The notes: a model not told the origin generated them from the sequence alone. A stretch of DNA of 43,835 bases from an uncultured Clostridia bacterium (GCA_944387915.1 CALXGT010000010.1:1-43835), one strand, 5' to 3'; shown: positions 31,658 through 39,571, counted from the first letter of the stretch. Program-made: numbers and translations.

Positions 31658-33127
31658 TCATTTCAGCTTCCATGCAAGATCATTGATAAAAAGTTCTTTT
31701 TCCAACGCTTCAACGGTGGTGTCTTTCGTGATGTGCACAAACTCGATATCCATCATTCTTGCCCAATCCCGCATCTGTTCTGCCGAAACATCGTAAGAAA
31801 GCACGGTATGGTGAGCTCCTCCGGCAGTGATCCAGCATTCCACACCTTCCGTTAAGTTTGGCATCGCTTTCCACATAACTCGGGCAACAGGCAGATTCGG
31901 CATGGGCATTATAGGTTTAACACAGACAATATCCTGTACGATCAACCGAAGCCGTCCGCCCATATCGATCAGTGAAACGACAATGGCATCACCTTCTCTT
32001 CCTTCAAAAACCAACCGTGCAGGATCTTTTTCATTCATACCGATCCCCAGATGATGGGTCTCGATACGTGGTTTCACAGCAGGATCGGCAATACTGGGAC
32101 ATACTTCCAGCATATGAGCTCCTAAAGAGTACTCTGCCCCTTCCGCCAAATGATAAGTATAATCTTCCATAAAGGCAGAAGCACCGTTGCCGCCCTCACC
32201 CATTGCCTTCATAATAGCAGTCATTGCAGAGACTTTCCAATCGCCTTCACCGCCATAGCCATATCCCTGATACATCAAATGCTGAGAAGCAAGTCCGGGC
32301 AGCTGTTCCATACCATAAAGATCCTGGAAGGTATTGGAAAAAGCCATGCAGCCTTCTCTCTCCAACATTTTTTTCATGGCGATTTCCTCTCTGGCCTGAT
32401 AGCGAACAGCATTCAGATCTGTTGTATTGATCTCATAAAGCGTGCTGTACTCTGCCATTAAACTGTCAATTTCATCTTCGGTTACCCGGCTCATTTCTGC
32501 AGTTAAATCACCAACAGCCCAGGTATTGACCTGCCATCCCAATTTTGTTTGTACTTCTACTTTGTCACCTTCGGTAACGGCAACTTCCCGCATATTGTCG
32601 CCAAAACGCATGACCTTCATCGACTTGGATATCGCTACGCCAATGGCAGAGCGCATCCATTTGCCAAGACGGACGAGAGTATTGGGTTCCTTCCAATATC
32701 CGGCGATCACCTTACGGGGCAGGCGCAGCCGTGCTCCAATAAATCCGTGTTCCCGATCACCATGAGCTGCCTGGTTCAGGTTCATAAAGTCCATATCGAT
32801 CTCATCGTTGGGAATCTCTTTGTTATACTGGGTGGCAAGATGGCAATAAGGCTTTTGCAAATTTACAAGACCATTGATCCACATTTTTGACGGACTGAAG
32901 GTATGGCACCAGGTAATGATACCGGCACAGGAATCGTCAAAGTTTGCTTCCTTGATGATATTGGTGATCTGAGCATTGCTCATAGCTGTGACCTTATATA
33001 CCAGAGGATACGGCAGACTTTCACTCATCTTTGCAGCCATTTCCTCAGCACGCTCAGCAACGATTTTTAAGACCTCTTCACCATACAGATCCTGAGAACC
33101 GACTACAAACCAAAAATTATACTTCAA
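31658..33127 (-). CDS. araA: L-arabinose isomerase
   Basis: The 489-residue enzyme isomerises L-arabinose to L-ribulose. It opens with FWFVVGSQDLYGEEVL and contains WCHTFSPSKMWINGL, the FGDNMREVAVTEGDK segment, MEDYTYHL, EVCPSIA and the C-terminal GGAHHTVLSYDV. Length and motifs are those of classical AraA. A GGAGG site lies before the ATG; the gap to araB is 13 bases. Confidence 0.97.
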   Translation of the reverse strand: MKYNFWFVVGSQDLYGEEVLKIVAERAEEMAAKMSESLPYPLVYKVTAMSNAQITNIIKEANFDDSCAGIITWCHTFSPSKMWINGLVNLQKPYCHLATQYNKEIPNDEIDMDFMNLNQAAHGDREHGFIGARLRLPRKVIAGYWKEPNTLVRLGKWMRSAIGVAISKSMKVMRFGDNMREVAVTEGDKVEVQTKLGWQVNTWAVGDLTAEMSRVTEDEIDSLMAEYSTLYEINTTDLNAVRYQAREEIAMKKMLEREGCMAFSNTFQDLYGMEQLPGLASQHLMYQGYGYGGEGDWKVSAMTAIMKAMGEGGNGASAFMEDYTYHLAEGAEYSLGAHMLEVCPSIADPAVKPRIETHHLGIGMNEKDPARLVFEGREGDAIVVSLIDMGGRLRLIVQDIVCVKPIMPMPNLPVARVMWKAMPNLTEGVECWITAGGAHHTVLSYDVSAEQMRDWARMMDIEFVHITKDTTVEALEKELFINDLAWKLK

Positions 33128-33140
33128 ATTGATCTCCTCC

Positions 33141-34670
33141 TTACAGAACTTCTATTGCGGTTTTTTCAACTTTTAAAAGCTGCCGATATTGCTTTAGATA
33201 TCTTTCAAATCCTTCCACGTCTGCTGCATCCGGTTTCAAGGTGGAACCGATAGTGCCATCAAACACACGGGAATTTAAATATTCTTCCAGCGATTCATTT
33301 TCAGTCCGATTCACCAAATAAGCCGCAAGCAATGCCATACCGTAGGGTCCCCCTTCTCCTGCTGTTTCCATGCAGGTCACGGGAGCATTGCAGGCAGCAG
33401 CCATATATTTTTGCCCTACCACTGGTGTTTTAAAAAGGCCCCCATGACCGGTAAGAGAATCAATGGCGACATTTTCTTCCGCTAAAATATCCATGCCGAT
33501 CTTTAAAGTAGCCATTGTGGAATATAAGGTAGAACGAAGGAAATTTGCCAGTGTAAAGTTACTGTCAGGGCTTCGCAGAACAATTGGTCGGCCTGCGTCC
33601 ATATGGGTCACACCTTCGCCCGCTATATAGTTGCAGACCAAAACACCGCCGCAGTCAGGATCGCCTTCCAAAGATTTTTGATACAACCTGCTATAGAGAT
33701 CGTTGGTAGAAGGATCTGCTCCAAAAACAGCAATTGCTTCCTTTAACATTCCTATCCAGGCATTGCTGTCATTGGTACAGTTGTTGCAATGAACCATTGC
33801 AACTGGTTTTCCGGTGGGTGTGGTGACCAGATCAATTTCTTCATATACCTTTTTAAGCGGACGTTCTAAAACGACCATGGAAAAGATAGAAGTTCCGGCA
33901 GAAACATTACCGGTCCTGGGAGCGACTGCATTTGTAGCAGTCATACCAGTACCAGCGTCCCCTTCTGCCGGTGCAAAGGGAAGCCCAACAGGCAGCAGGT
34001 TTTCAATTAATTCCGCACCCGACCGGGTCAGCCGCCCAGCATCTTCGCCGGCTGACAGTACAGTAGGCAAAAGATCACTGAGATGTTTCCAGGGAAGTCC
34101 TTTATCTGCTGTCAGAGCATCGAATTTTTGCAGCATTTCAGTATTGTAGCAGTTTTTACTGCTGTCAACAGGAAACATACCGGATGCTTCGCCAATTCCA
34201 ATGGCATTTACGCCGGTAAGCAGATAGTGAACATATCCGGCAAGAGTGGTAATATGGGCAAGTTTTGACAGATGTTCCTCGCCGTTTAAAATTGCCTGAT
34301 ATAAATGGGCAATGCTCCAACGCTGCGGAATGTTAAAATGAAACAGCTTTGTCAGTTGCTCGGCCGCCTGAGCGGTAATGGTATTTTGCCATGTACGAAA
34401 AGGCGTCAGCAGATTCCAATCTTTATCAAAGGCAAGGTAGCCGTGCATCATACCGGAAATACCGGCGGCTTTTATGTTATCCCTGTCTTCAATCGCTTTC
34501 AGAGCTTCAATTAGTCCAATCAAAACCTCTTCCATGTTATAGGTCCAAACGCCGTTTTCGTATTGAGAGGCCCAGGTATATTCGCCGGATGAAATGGGGT
34601 TATGATTTTTGTCAATCACGATTGTTTTAATTCTTGTAGAACCGAATTCTACGCCAAGATATTGCTCCAT
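33141..34670 (-). CDS. araB: FGGY-family L-ribulokinase
   Basis: The 509-residue sugar kinase phosphorylates L-ribulose. N-terminal phosphate loop GVEFGSTRIKTIVID, substrate region SGMMHGYLAFD, FAPAEGDAGTGMTATNAV and the C-terminal GHGGLFKTPVVGQK and GGPYGMALLAAYL are FGGY signatures. It belongs to the clostridial type of ribulokinase, shorter than E. coli AraB. The ATG at 34670 follows AGGAGGTG; the frame upstream crosses the promoter and is discarded. First gene of the ara operon, divergent from the AraC-type gene. Confidence 0.9.
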   Translation of the reverse strand: MEQYLGVEFGSTRIKTIVIDKNHNPISSGEYTWASQYENGVWTYNMEEVLIGLIEALKAIEDRDNIKAAGISGMMHGYLAFDKDWNLLTPFRTWQNTITAQAAEQLTKLFHFNIPQRWSIAHLYQAILNGEEHLSKLAHITTLAGYVHYLLTGVNAIGIGEASGMFPVDSSKNCYNTEMLQKFDALTADKGLPWKHLSDLLPTVLSAGEDAGRLTRSGAELIENLLPVGLPFAPAEGDAGTGMTATNAVAPRTGNVSAGTSIFSMVVLERPLKKVYEEIDLVTTPTGKPVAMVHCNNCTNDSNAWIGMLKEAIAVFGADPSTNDLYSRLYQKSLEGDPDCGGVLVCNYIAGEGVTHMDAGRPIVLRSPDSNFTLANFLRSTLYSTMATLKIGMDILAEENVAIDSLTGHGGLFKTPVVGQKYMAAACNAPVTCMETAGEGGPYGMALLAAYLVNRTENESLEEYLNSRVFDGTIGSTLKPDAADVEGFERYLKQYRQLLKVEKTAIEVL

Positions 34671-34692
34671 AAAAACACCTCCTATAATTTTT

Positions 34693-34720
34693 ATTATAAC
34701 CCGATCATAGGTGTAAGCAA
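34693..34720 (-). promoter_or_regulatory. Promoter of the araBAD-glycosidase operon
   Basis: TATAAT (34693-34698) with TTGCTT 16 bases upstream (34715-34720). A weak -35 fits activator control. The spacer and the 20 bases upstream show no clear AraC half-site pair. Confidence 0.55.
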
Positions 34721-34739
34721 GAAATCTGATGTGCAACTA

Positions 34740-34768
34740 TAGAAATTTATTGTTATATTTGATATAAT
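34740..34768 (+). promoter_or_regulatory. Promoter of the AraC-type regulator
   Basis: TAGAAA (34740-34745), 17 bases, TATAAT (34763-34768), 30 bases before the ATG. Confidence 0.55.
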
Positions 34769-34798
34769 ATAGAAAAAATAAAATGGTGATGTAGAATT

Positions 34799-35647
34799 AT
34801 GTTGGGAAACTTTGAAAGACGATATTTTACTGATGGAGAAAAAGTATGGTTAGGTCGTTATCGTCGGCTTATCAACGTACTTCATTGGCATTTTGAGTGC
34901 GAATTTATAAAGGTTATAGAAGGTTGTGCACAAATAAAGATCGGCAATCATTCTTTTGATGCCCATAAAGATGATTGCTTTTTCTGCGCAGGAGAAGAAT
35001 TGCATTATATTATTTGCCAGCCGGACGCTCGAGTGGAGATTATGATCTGTGACAAAACCGTTGCAAATGACATTATCGCCGACTATGCTCTTCTTTCACC
35101 TAAGCTTTCCAAAAGTAATCAGATCGATCTTTATTTTAAAAATATCGAAAGTGCACTGCTGCAAAAAGGGCCATTTTATCGGGAAGCCGTTGAAAATTAC
35201 GCAAGAGGGTTGATCATCGATATTTTTCAAAATAACCCCACAACAAATCAACCCAGCAAACGACAGTTTTACAACCAATTGATCAGTAAGATTTGCGAGG
35301 AATATTCCACCATCACTTTTGAAATTGCAGCAGATTATTCTGGATATTCCCCCTCATACTTTTCAAAAATCTTCAAAAAGCTTTCCGGTATGACCTTCTC
35401 CGAATATCTTAATATCATTCGGATCGAAAATGCAATTACCATGATACGCTCAAACAGACACCTTACTATGACTGAAGTTTCATCCAGATGCGGTTTTACT
35501 ACTGTAAGAAACTTTAACCGCGTATTCAAAGAAATTACAGGAGCGTCTCCTCTTTCTCTCCCTGACGATTATGCAATAGATACCAGTATTCATATTTCAA
35601 CCAGTTTTGATTTTAATCCAACCCATATGGATTCTGAACTGATTTAA
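34799..35647 (+). CDS. AraC-family transcriptional regulator
   Basis: The 282-residue protein has an N-terminal cupin sensor domain (LHWHFECEFIKVIEGCAQIKIGNHSF) and a C-terminal double helix-turn-helix: FEIAADYSGYSPSYFSKIFKKLSG followed by FSEYLNIIRIENA and MTEVSSRCGFTTVRNFNRVFKEITG. It is divergent from araB and is probably the activator of that operon in response to L-arabinose or a released oligosaccharide (inference). The ribosome site is weak (GGTGAT). Confidence 0.92.
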   Translation: MLGNFERRYFTDGEKVWLGRYRRLINVLHWHFECEFIKVIEGCAQIKIGNHSFDAHKDDCFFCAGEELHYIICQPDARVEIMICDKTVANDIIADYALLSPKLSKSNQIDLYFKNIESALLQKGPFYREAVENYARGLIIDIFQNNPTTNQPSKRQFYNQLISKICEEYSTITFEIAADYSGYSPSYFSKIFKKLSGMTFSEYLNIIRIENAITMIRSNRHLTMTEVSSRCGFTTVRNFNRVFKEITGASPLSLPDDYAIDTSIHISTSFDFNPTHMDSELI

Positions 35648-35820
35648 AACTCTTTTGCAATTTTTAAGCGATTAAATCTTGACAGCACCATGCGAAAGAA
35701 ACTGAACAGGCTTCGTCAGATGGTCGGCAATGCCGCCATTTGACAAACAAGACTTATTTCGGTCTGACACCATTACAGTAGTAATTCATCAATTTTAGAA
35801 AACGAATTTTCAACGATGGA
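35648..35820. other. Gap after araC-type gene, unassigned
   Basis: No coding sense was recognised in 173 bases. It may hold the 5' remains of the group II intron (domains before V), because domain V starts immediately at 35821. Confidence 0.4.
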
Positions 35821-35903
35821 ACGCCGGATGAGCTGAAAGGTTCATATCCGGTGTGAAGTGGGGGAAAACTTGGAGATTACATCAAAAAGTTACCTATCAC
35901 TAT
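35821..35903 (+). mobile_element. 3' end of a group II intron (domains V and VI)
   Basis: Domain V is complete at 35821-35854: a 9-bp lower helix ACGCCGGAT / ATCCGGTGT, a two-base AT bulge, a 5-bp upper helix GAGCT / GGTTC and a GAAA tetraloop, 34 bases in all, with the catalytic triad as CGC. Domain VI follows (AGTG...CACT with an inner AACTT / AAGTT helix) and the intron ends TATCACTAT, giving a splice site near 35903. The reverse-transcriptase gene and 5' domains are absent. Confidence 0.85.
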
Positions 35904-36422
35904 GCAAGATCGGTGCGACGGCCATGGCGGCTTCTCAGTTATCCCACAATCAGCGTAAGACCTTCAATGTCATCCTCTGTCCTTCCCATGTGGTGGGCAA
36001 ATGGAGCCGGGAGATCAGCGAGACCCTGCCGGATACAGCTGGAGTGGTCGTGCGGAGCACAGCAAAAACCACAAATGCTCCCACTGCGGTACGGTTCTCT
36101 GGACGTCAGTTAACCCTCTCCAGAAAAGCGACTGGGTGAAGATCGGCGGTTACGGCTGGGCATCCGGGACAACGCAGAGGACATCACCGCCGCCTTCAAA
36201 AAGATGGCGGTCATCAACAAAAGGCCGGCAGAGCCAGTTGTCGTTTCGGAAGAAGTGCTACCCATAGTTGCCCCTGTGTCTCTACCAGCGACGCCAAAAG
36301 CTCCTACTCTGCAAAAGAACGATGAATTTCTCACCGTTCAGGAAAAGCAGAAAAAGACTGTACGGAAGAACAGAGTTTTGGCAGATGAAAACCAGCTGAC
36401 CCTTTTCGGATATGTAGCGTAG
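35904..36422 (+). pseudogene. Remnant of an ICE helicase gene (SNF2/DEAD-like)
   Basis: Three pieces of one large helicase survive in different frames: KIGATAMAASQLSHNQRKTF then NVILCPSHVVGKWSREI (walker/motif Ia region, 35904-36060), a zinc-knuckle piece HKCSHCGTVLW and WVKIGGYGW (36073-36160), and the C-terminal end from 36204 to the stop, ending QLTLFGYVA. Most of the gene is deleted between them. Full-length relatives are cargo or replication genes of clostridial ICEs. The group II intron ends exactly at its first recognisable codons, so the intron lay inside this gene. Confidence 0.75.
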
Positions 36423-36468
36423 GTATGGAAAAACAAGCTGTGTTCAAACGACCGGCATAACCTTCGGG

Positions 36469-36624
36469 TTACACGGGTGCTCATAAGAAAGTAATTCCAG
36501 AAATTACGATTATGGCATCTGTCAGACGGGGTTGGTAAACGAGATAACGGGTATTCGGTGAAAGCCGAGTACCCGTTATTTTTTGCCCATGCGTGGAAGC
36601 AATAGATTTATTCACATTTTTCGA
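36469..36624. repeat. Direct repeat copy B (non-coding ICE segment)
   Basis: Matches 26170-26326 nearly base for base. It contains the GTAATT...AAATTAC inverted repeat and the terminator hairpin at 36544-36584 (15-bp stem, T run). It lies between the helicase remnant and the sigma-like gene. Confidence 0.92.
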
Positions 36625-36669
36625 GTATAATTAACTCATATCTTTCCTATCCTTTCTATTCCGAGATTT

Positions 36670-36698
36670 TTCCGAGATTTTTTCAAAAAATCTCGGAA
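36670..36698. promoter_or_regulatory. 29-base perfect palindrome upstream of the sigma-like gene
   Basis: TTCCGAGATTTTTT-C-AAAAAATCTCGGAA is a perfect 14-bp inverted repeat. Its left arm is also present as a direct repeat immediately before (TTCCGAGATTTT from 36659). It stands 85 bases before the ATG; no good promoter pair is seen, although TATAGT occurs at 36742-36747. Probable operator or attenuation hairpin. Confidence 0.6.
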
Positions 36699-36782
36699 AT
36701 TTTTGGAAACATTGGAACAATTCAGCCTTTCTCATGCCATATATAGTAGAGGGCTATTTCAAAACGATTGGAGGTGACGCTT

Positions 36783-37715
36783 ATGGAGAAGCGGAAAAGC
36801 CCGAAAGGTTTCATTGTGGTGCTGACCGATGAGATCATCGAAGTACCGCAGGACAGCGACAAGTCATGGCTGACCCTGTTTTATAGCCTACCGAGGGAAC
36901 TTGCGGAAAAGTGGAAGCCTGCCTATGAACTGCCCCGTTACCCCTATGAAGTTTTGAGGACGGACAAGTACGACCACATCGTATGTGACGATATGTTCAA
37001 GCTGCTTGTGTGGGACTGCTGCGCATGGAGCGCATGGCAGTTTTTCCAAGTGAAAGATCGCAAGGGTAATTATCGTGATATTCCCGGTACATGGACGCAG
37101 TACGCAGGATATTTTCCTTTGTGGCGTTTGTCATATAGCATTATCCCCTACATCCGAATGAAGTTTGAGCAGAACGGACTTGGTTTTCAAAACCTTTACA
37201 ACATCCCGCAAGGCGTGGAAGTACCATGGCTAACCTATCAGCAGTTTAGCAATTTGATCGGCAATGTCACCGATATGGTGGTTGCGGAGCAGGAATGGCA
37301 GCCTGTGATTGATGCAATCTGGGAAAATCGCACCGTGGAGGACTATGAAACCACCAGCAGCACCGTCAAGACCGATTTCATGCGGAAGTGGCATCACAAC
37401 CGTTCCGGCAAGCCGATTTCTCTGGATGAAATGATGGAGAGCGAGGACGGGGACATTTTCGATGTGGCAGACCCACGGGGTGAGTTTGAGCAATCGGTTA
37501 TTTCTGAAATGCAGGTAGCCATCTTTGCAGAGAGCACCATTACCGAGAAAGACCGTGAGATATTGAAGTTGCGTATGGAGGGCTACACCGAGCAGGAGAT
37601 TGCAGACAAAGTTGGCTACAAAACCGCCAGCGCAGTCCATAAGCGAATCGCCAAGATCGCAGACGCTTTTGAGGATTATGTGACAGCGGAATATCAGAAG
37701 TATTTGGACAAGTAA
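36783..37715 (+). CDS. ICE sigma-70-like/HTH regulatory protein
   Basis: This 310-residue protein ends in a region-4-like helix-turn-helix: TEKDREILKLRMEGYTEQE then IADKVGYKTASAVHKRI. The N-terminal two thirds (Trp/Tyr-rich, about 1-200) are not recognised. Similar proteins sit before the excisionase in clostridial Tn1549-like ICEs and are usually annotated as sigma-factor-like. It may control element genes. GGAGGTG six bases upstream fixes the ATG at 36783 instead of the one five codons earlier. A truncated copy is at 26322. Confidence 0.85.
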   Translation: MEKRKSPKGFIVVLTDEIIEVPQDSDKSWLTLFYSLPRELAEKWKPAYELPRYPYEVLRTDKYDHIVCDDMFKLLVWDCCAWSAWQFFQVKDRKGNYRDIPGTWTQYAGYFPLWRLSYSIIPYIRMKFEQNGLGFQNLYNIPQGVEVPWLTYQQFSNLIGNVTDMVVAEQEWQPVIDAIWENRTVEDYETTSSTVKTDFMRKWHHNRSGKPISLDEMMESEDGDIFDVADPRGEFEQSVISEMQVAIFAESTITEKDREILKLRMEGYTEQEIADKVGYKTASAVHKRIAKIADAFEDYVTAEYQKYLDK

Positions 37716-37785
37716 ACAGAGACAGAAGCGGCAGCAGTTACCGACATGGTGACTGCTGCTTTTTCATGCAGGAAAGGAGATTTTT

Positions 37786-37986
37786 ATGAGCAAAGAGCCG
37801 TTTGAAACTATGCCCGATGTGATGGATGCAAAGCAGCTTGCACAGGCATTACAGATTTCCAAAGCGGGCGCATACAACCTTTTGAACAGCTCGGATTTTC
37901 CGACCTTGCGGATCGGCGGGCGCAAATTGGTGATGAAACATGAGCTTGTGGAATGGCTGAAAAGCCGCACAAATCGAAAAACATGA
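37786..37986 (+). CDS. Excisionase-like HTH protein
   Basis: A 66-residue winged-helix protein of the excisionase (Xis/MerR-like) family: MDAKQLAQALQISKAGAYNLL is the helix-turn-helix and FPTLRIGGRKLVM the wing. Such proteins direct excision by ICE integrases. AAAGGAG precedes the ATG. It is intact here and frameshifted in the left copy. No integrase gene follows directly; it may be beyond the window. Confidence 0.9.
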   Translation: MSKEPFETMPDVMDAKQLAQALQISKAGAYNLLNSSDFPTLRIGGRKLVMKHELVEWLKSRTNRKT

Positions 37987-37994
37987 AAACACGG

Positions 37995-38105
37995 TCAAGA
38001 GCCGGAAAAGTGGCAAATCAGCCGATAGCGTGAGCCGGAACATACTCCGCATCGTTTGAAGCGTTTCTATCGGAAAATCGTACCACTTTTCCAATTCAAG
38101 AGCCG
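37995..38105. repeat. Nested inverted repeats flanked by 10-base direct repeats
   Basis: GGAAAAGTGG (38004-38013) pairs with CCACTTTTCC (38083-38092), and inside CCGATAG (38022-38028) pairs with CTATCGG (38067-38073). The outside is bracketed by the direct repeat TCAAGAGCCG at 37995-38004 and 38096-38105. The layout recalls a miniature inverted-repeat element with target duplications, or a structured RNA. No such sequence follows the left excisionase copy. Confidence 0.65.
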
Positions 38106-38134
38106 AGAAAAATTTGCGAAAAACAGGAGGTTTT

Positions 38135-38428
38135 ATGAGAACAGGGCTTACAAAGAAAGAAAAGACCACAGCCATTTATTTTGACGAGTATGGCAGCATG
38201 ATCGAGGTGCAGACCCACAACACCGATCTAAAAAAGCGGCTGACAGCATTTGCGAAAGATCACCCACAATGCTGCCGCCAGATCGACGATGATGAACAAG
38301 GCGGGCTGACCTTTGAGATTGAAAAAGGCAGACTGAGTTTCCGGCTGACTGCACCGTACAGCGAGGAACGGAAACAGGCGGCGAGCGAATGGGCGAAGAA
38401 AAACGGCAACTTCAATCTCAAATTGTAA
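38135..38428 (+). CDS. Conserved small ICE protein of unknown function
   Basis: A 97-residue acidic/basic mixed protein with AIYFDEYGSMIEVQTHNTDLK and GRLSFRLTAPYSEERKQAASE. I recognise it as a short protein often carried by clostridial ICEs between the excisionase and replication regions, with no assigned function. CAGGAGG lies five bases before the ATG. No Cys motif or span. Confidence 0.75.
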   Translation: MRTGLTKKEKTTAIYFDEYGSMIEVQTHNTDLKKRLTAFAKDHPQCCRQIDDDEQGGLTFEIEKGRLSFRLTAPYSEERKQAASEWAKKNGNFNLKL

Positions 38429-38476
38429 CTTCATTGTGGCTTTCTTCGACATATACTTTATTTTCTTTTGATGGTG

Positions 38477-38485
38477 TGATATAAT
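38477..38485 (+). promoter_or_regulatory. Extended -10 promoter of the structured leader RNA
   Basis: TGA-TATAAT (38477-38485) is an extended -10 element; the -35 is poor (TTTATT 17 bases upstream). The predicted start, about 38491, is the first base of a long self-complementary stretch. Confidence 0.6.
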
Positions 38486-38490
38486 ATCTG

Positions 38491-38645
38491 TGCGACACAT
38501 CTGAATATTTTCGCCATAAGAGGTGCATTTTACATTGGTAAAAATGCATCCTCTGTTTTCGCACCTTTATGGCGGTGAAAAGATGTGTCGCAGCATTCGA
38601 GGCTCTGCATTTTTCGGTGCGTGGCTTCGGTCACGCACTTTTTTA
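38491..38645 (+). ncRNA. Structured leader RNA with two alternative folds and a terminator
   Basis: From the predicted start, TGCGACACATCT (38491-38502) pairs perfectly with AGATGTGTCGCA (38581-38592). Inside, CGCCATAA (38512-38519) pairs with TTATGGCG (38567-38574) and AGGTGC (38521-38526) with GCACCT (38561-38566). A competing hairpin, AGAGGTGCATTTTAC with GTAAAAATGCATCCTCT (38519-38533 / 38538-38554), uses the same AGGTGC strand. Then GTGCGTG / CACGCAC (38617-38638) with six T forms a terminator six bases before the AGGAGGT of the lipoprotein gene. This is the layout of a cis-regulatory attenuator or riboswitch, but could also be an independent RNA. Confidence 0.7.
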
Positions 38646-38663
38646 TTATTAGGAGGTATCGAC

Positions 38664-39551
38664 ATGACGAAGATGACCAAAAGAATGGTTTCGATTTTAT
38701 TAGGATGCATTATTCTTCTTTGCTGTACAGCGTGTGATGACGCAGAAATACACTCTTTCTCTATAAATGATTTGCCGGATAAATCAATCGGTGTAGGCGT
38801 GACTTCTGATGAGCTTAAAGTAGAAGTCGATTATTTCAGATCGTTTCAAACAAGTGATGTTAATGTTGTTATTGAGGATGATTCCATCATCAGCATTGAC
38901 TATGAGGCGAAGGAGTCCTTGATGTCCGGTTACTATGTGTCTTATACAATCACAGGGGTGCAAGCGGGAACAACTTCCTATTATTTTGAAACGGCAGATC
39001 ATATGATAAAATCGGACGAAGTAGAGGTTGAAGTTGTTGATGATATCGTTCCTGATGATATCACCCCTGATGATGAAAAATCCGAATCCGATCAAGAACG
39101 GACATTTGAAGTCGTCAGGAAATTTGTAGAGCTCTATAACGAAAAGTTAGATCCTGACATTCTTGCTACTGAGGAACTGATGATTGAAGATAGACTCTTA
39201 AAATATGATGGTGCATATGCCATTGAGGGCGATGTCGCAGGTGAATACATTCTTATTATGAATTGTGGTTCATGGGAAACTAAAGATGAAATGAGCATAA
39301 GCACCTATGCTGACACACCAGAAGAAATAATAGAGATTCTTTGCAATATTTCAACGGCTATTGATAAACCTCTGACAGAAAATGAAATTAGCAATACCAC
39401 GCAGTATTTGGACGAATGCTTTAGCGACGACAGAAAAGGTTATACCGAATGGACGAGTATAGGTAATATAAGATATTTTTCTCGTTACCTTTCCCAAGGA
39501 AAGACTTATGAATTACAGATAGAATTTTCCGTTGATGCATTTTACAAGTAA
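38664..39551 (+). CDS. Putative lipoprotein with Ig-like domain
   Basis: A 295-residue exported protein. A basic N-terminus (MTKMTKRM) and hydrophobic core lead to a lipobox-like CCTAC with lipid-modified Cys at about residue 23. Residues 35-120 look like a bacterial Ig-like domain (YTITGVQAGTTSYYFET), followed by a very acidic linker and a C-terminal alpha/beta domain (about 140-295) that I do not recognise. The start at 38664 is fixed by AGGAGGT. It lies directly behind the leader RNA and its base composition is visibly more AT-rich than the ICE backbone, as in the next genes, indicating a cargo block. Confidence 0.75.
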   Translation: MTKMTKRMVSILLGCIILLCCTACDDAEIHSFSINDLPDKSIGVGVTSDELKVEVDYFRSFQTSDVNVVIEDDSIISIDYEAKESLMSGYYVSYTITGVQAGTTSYYFETADHMIKSDEVEVEVVDDIVPDDITPDDEKSESDQERTFEVVRKFVELYNEKLDPDILATEELMIEDRLLKYDGAYAIEGDVAGEYILIMNCGSWETKDEMSISTYADTPEEIIEILCNISTAIDKPLTENEISNTTQYLDECFSDDRKGYTEWTSIGNIRYFSRYLSQGKTYELQIEFSVDAFYK

Positions 39552-39571
39552 GATAATGTGTGGTGATTGAG

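Noticed and set aside
37995-38105. Integron attC site
   Set aside because: The inverted repeats are there, but the conserved R' core GTTRRRY and the L/R box spacing are not.
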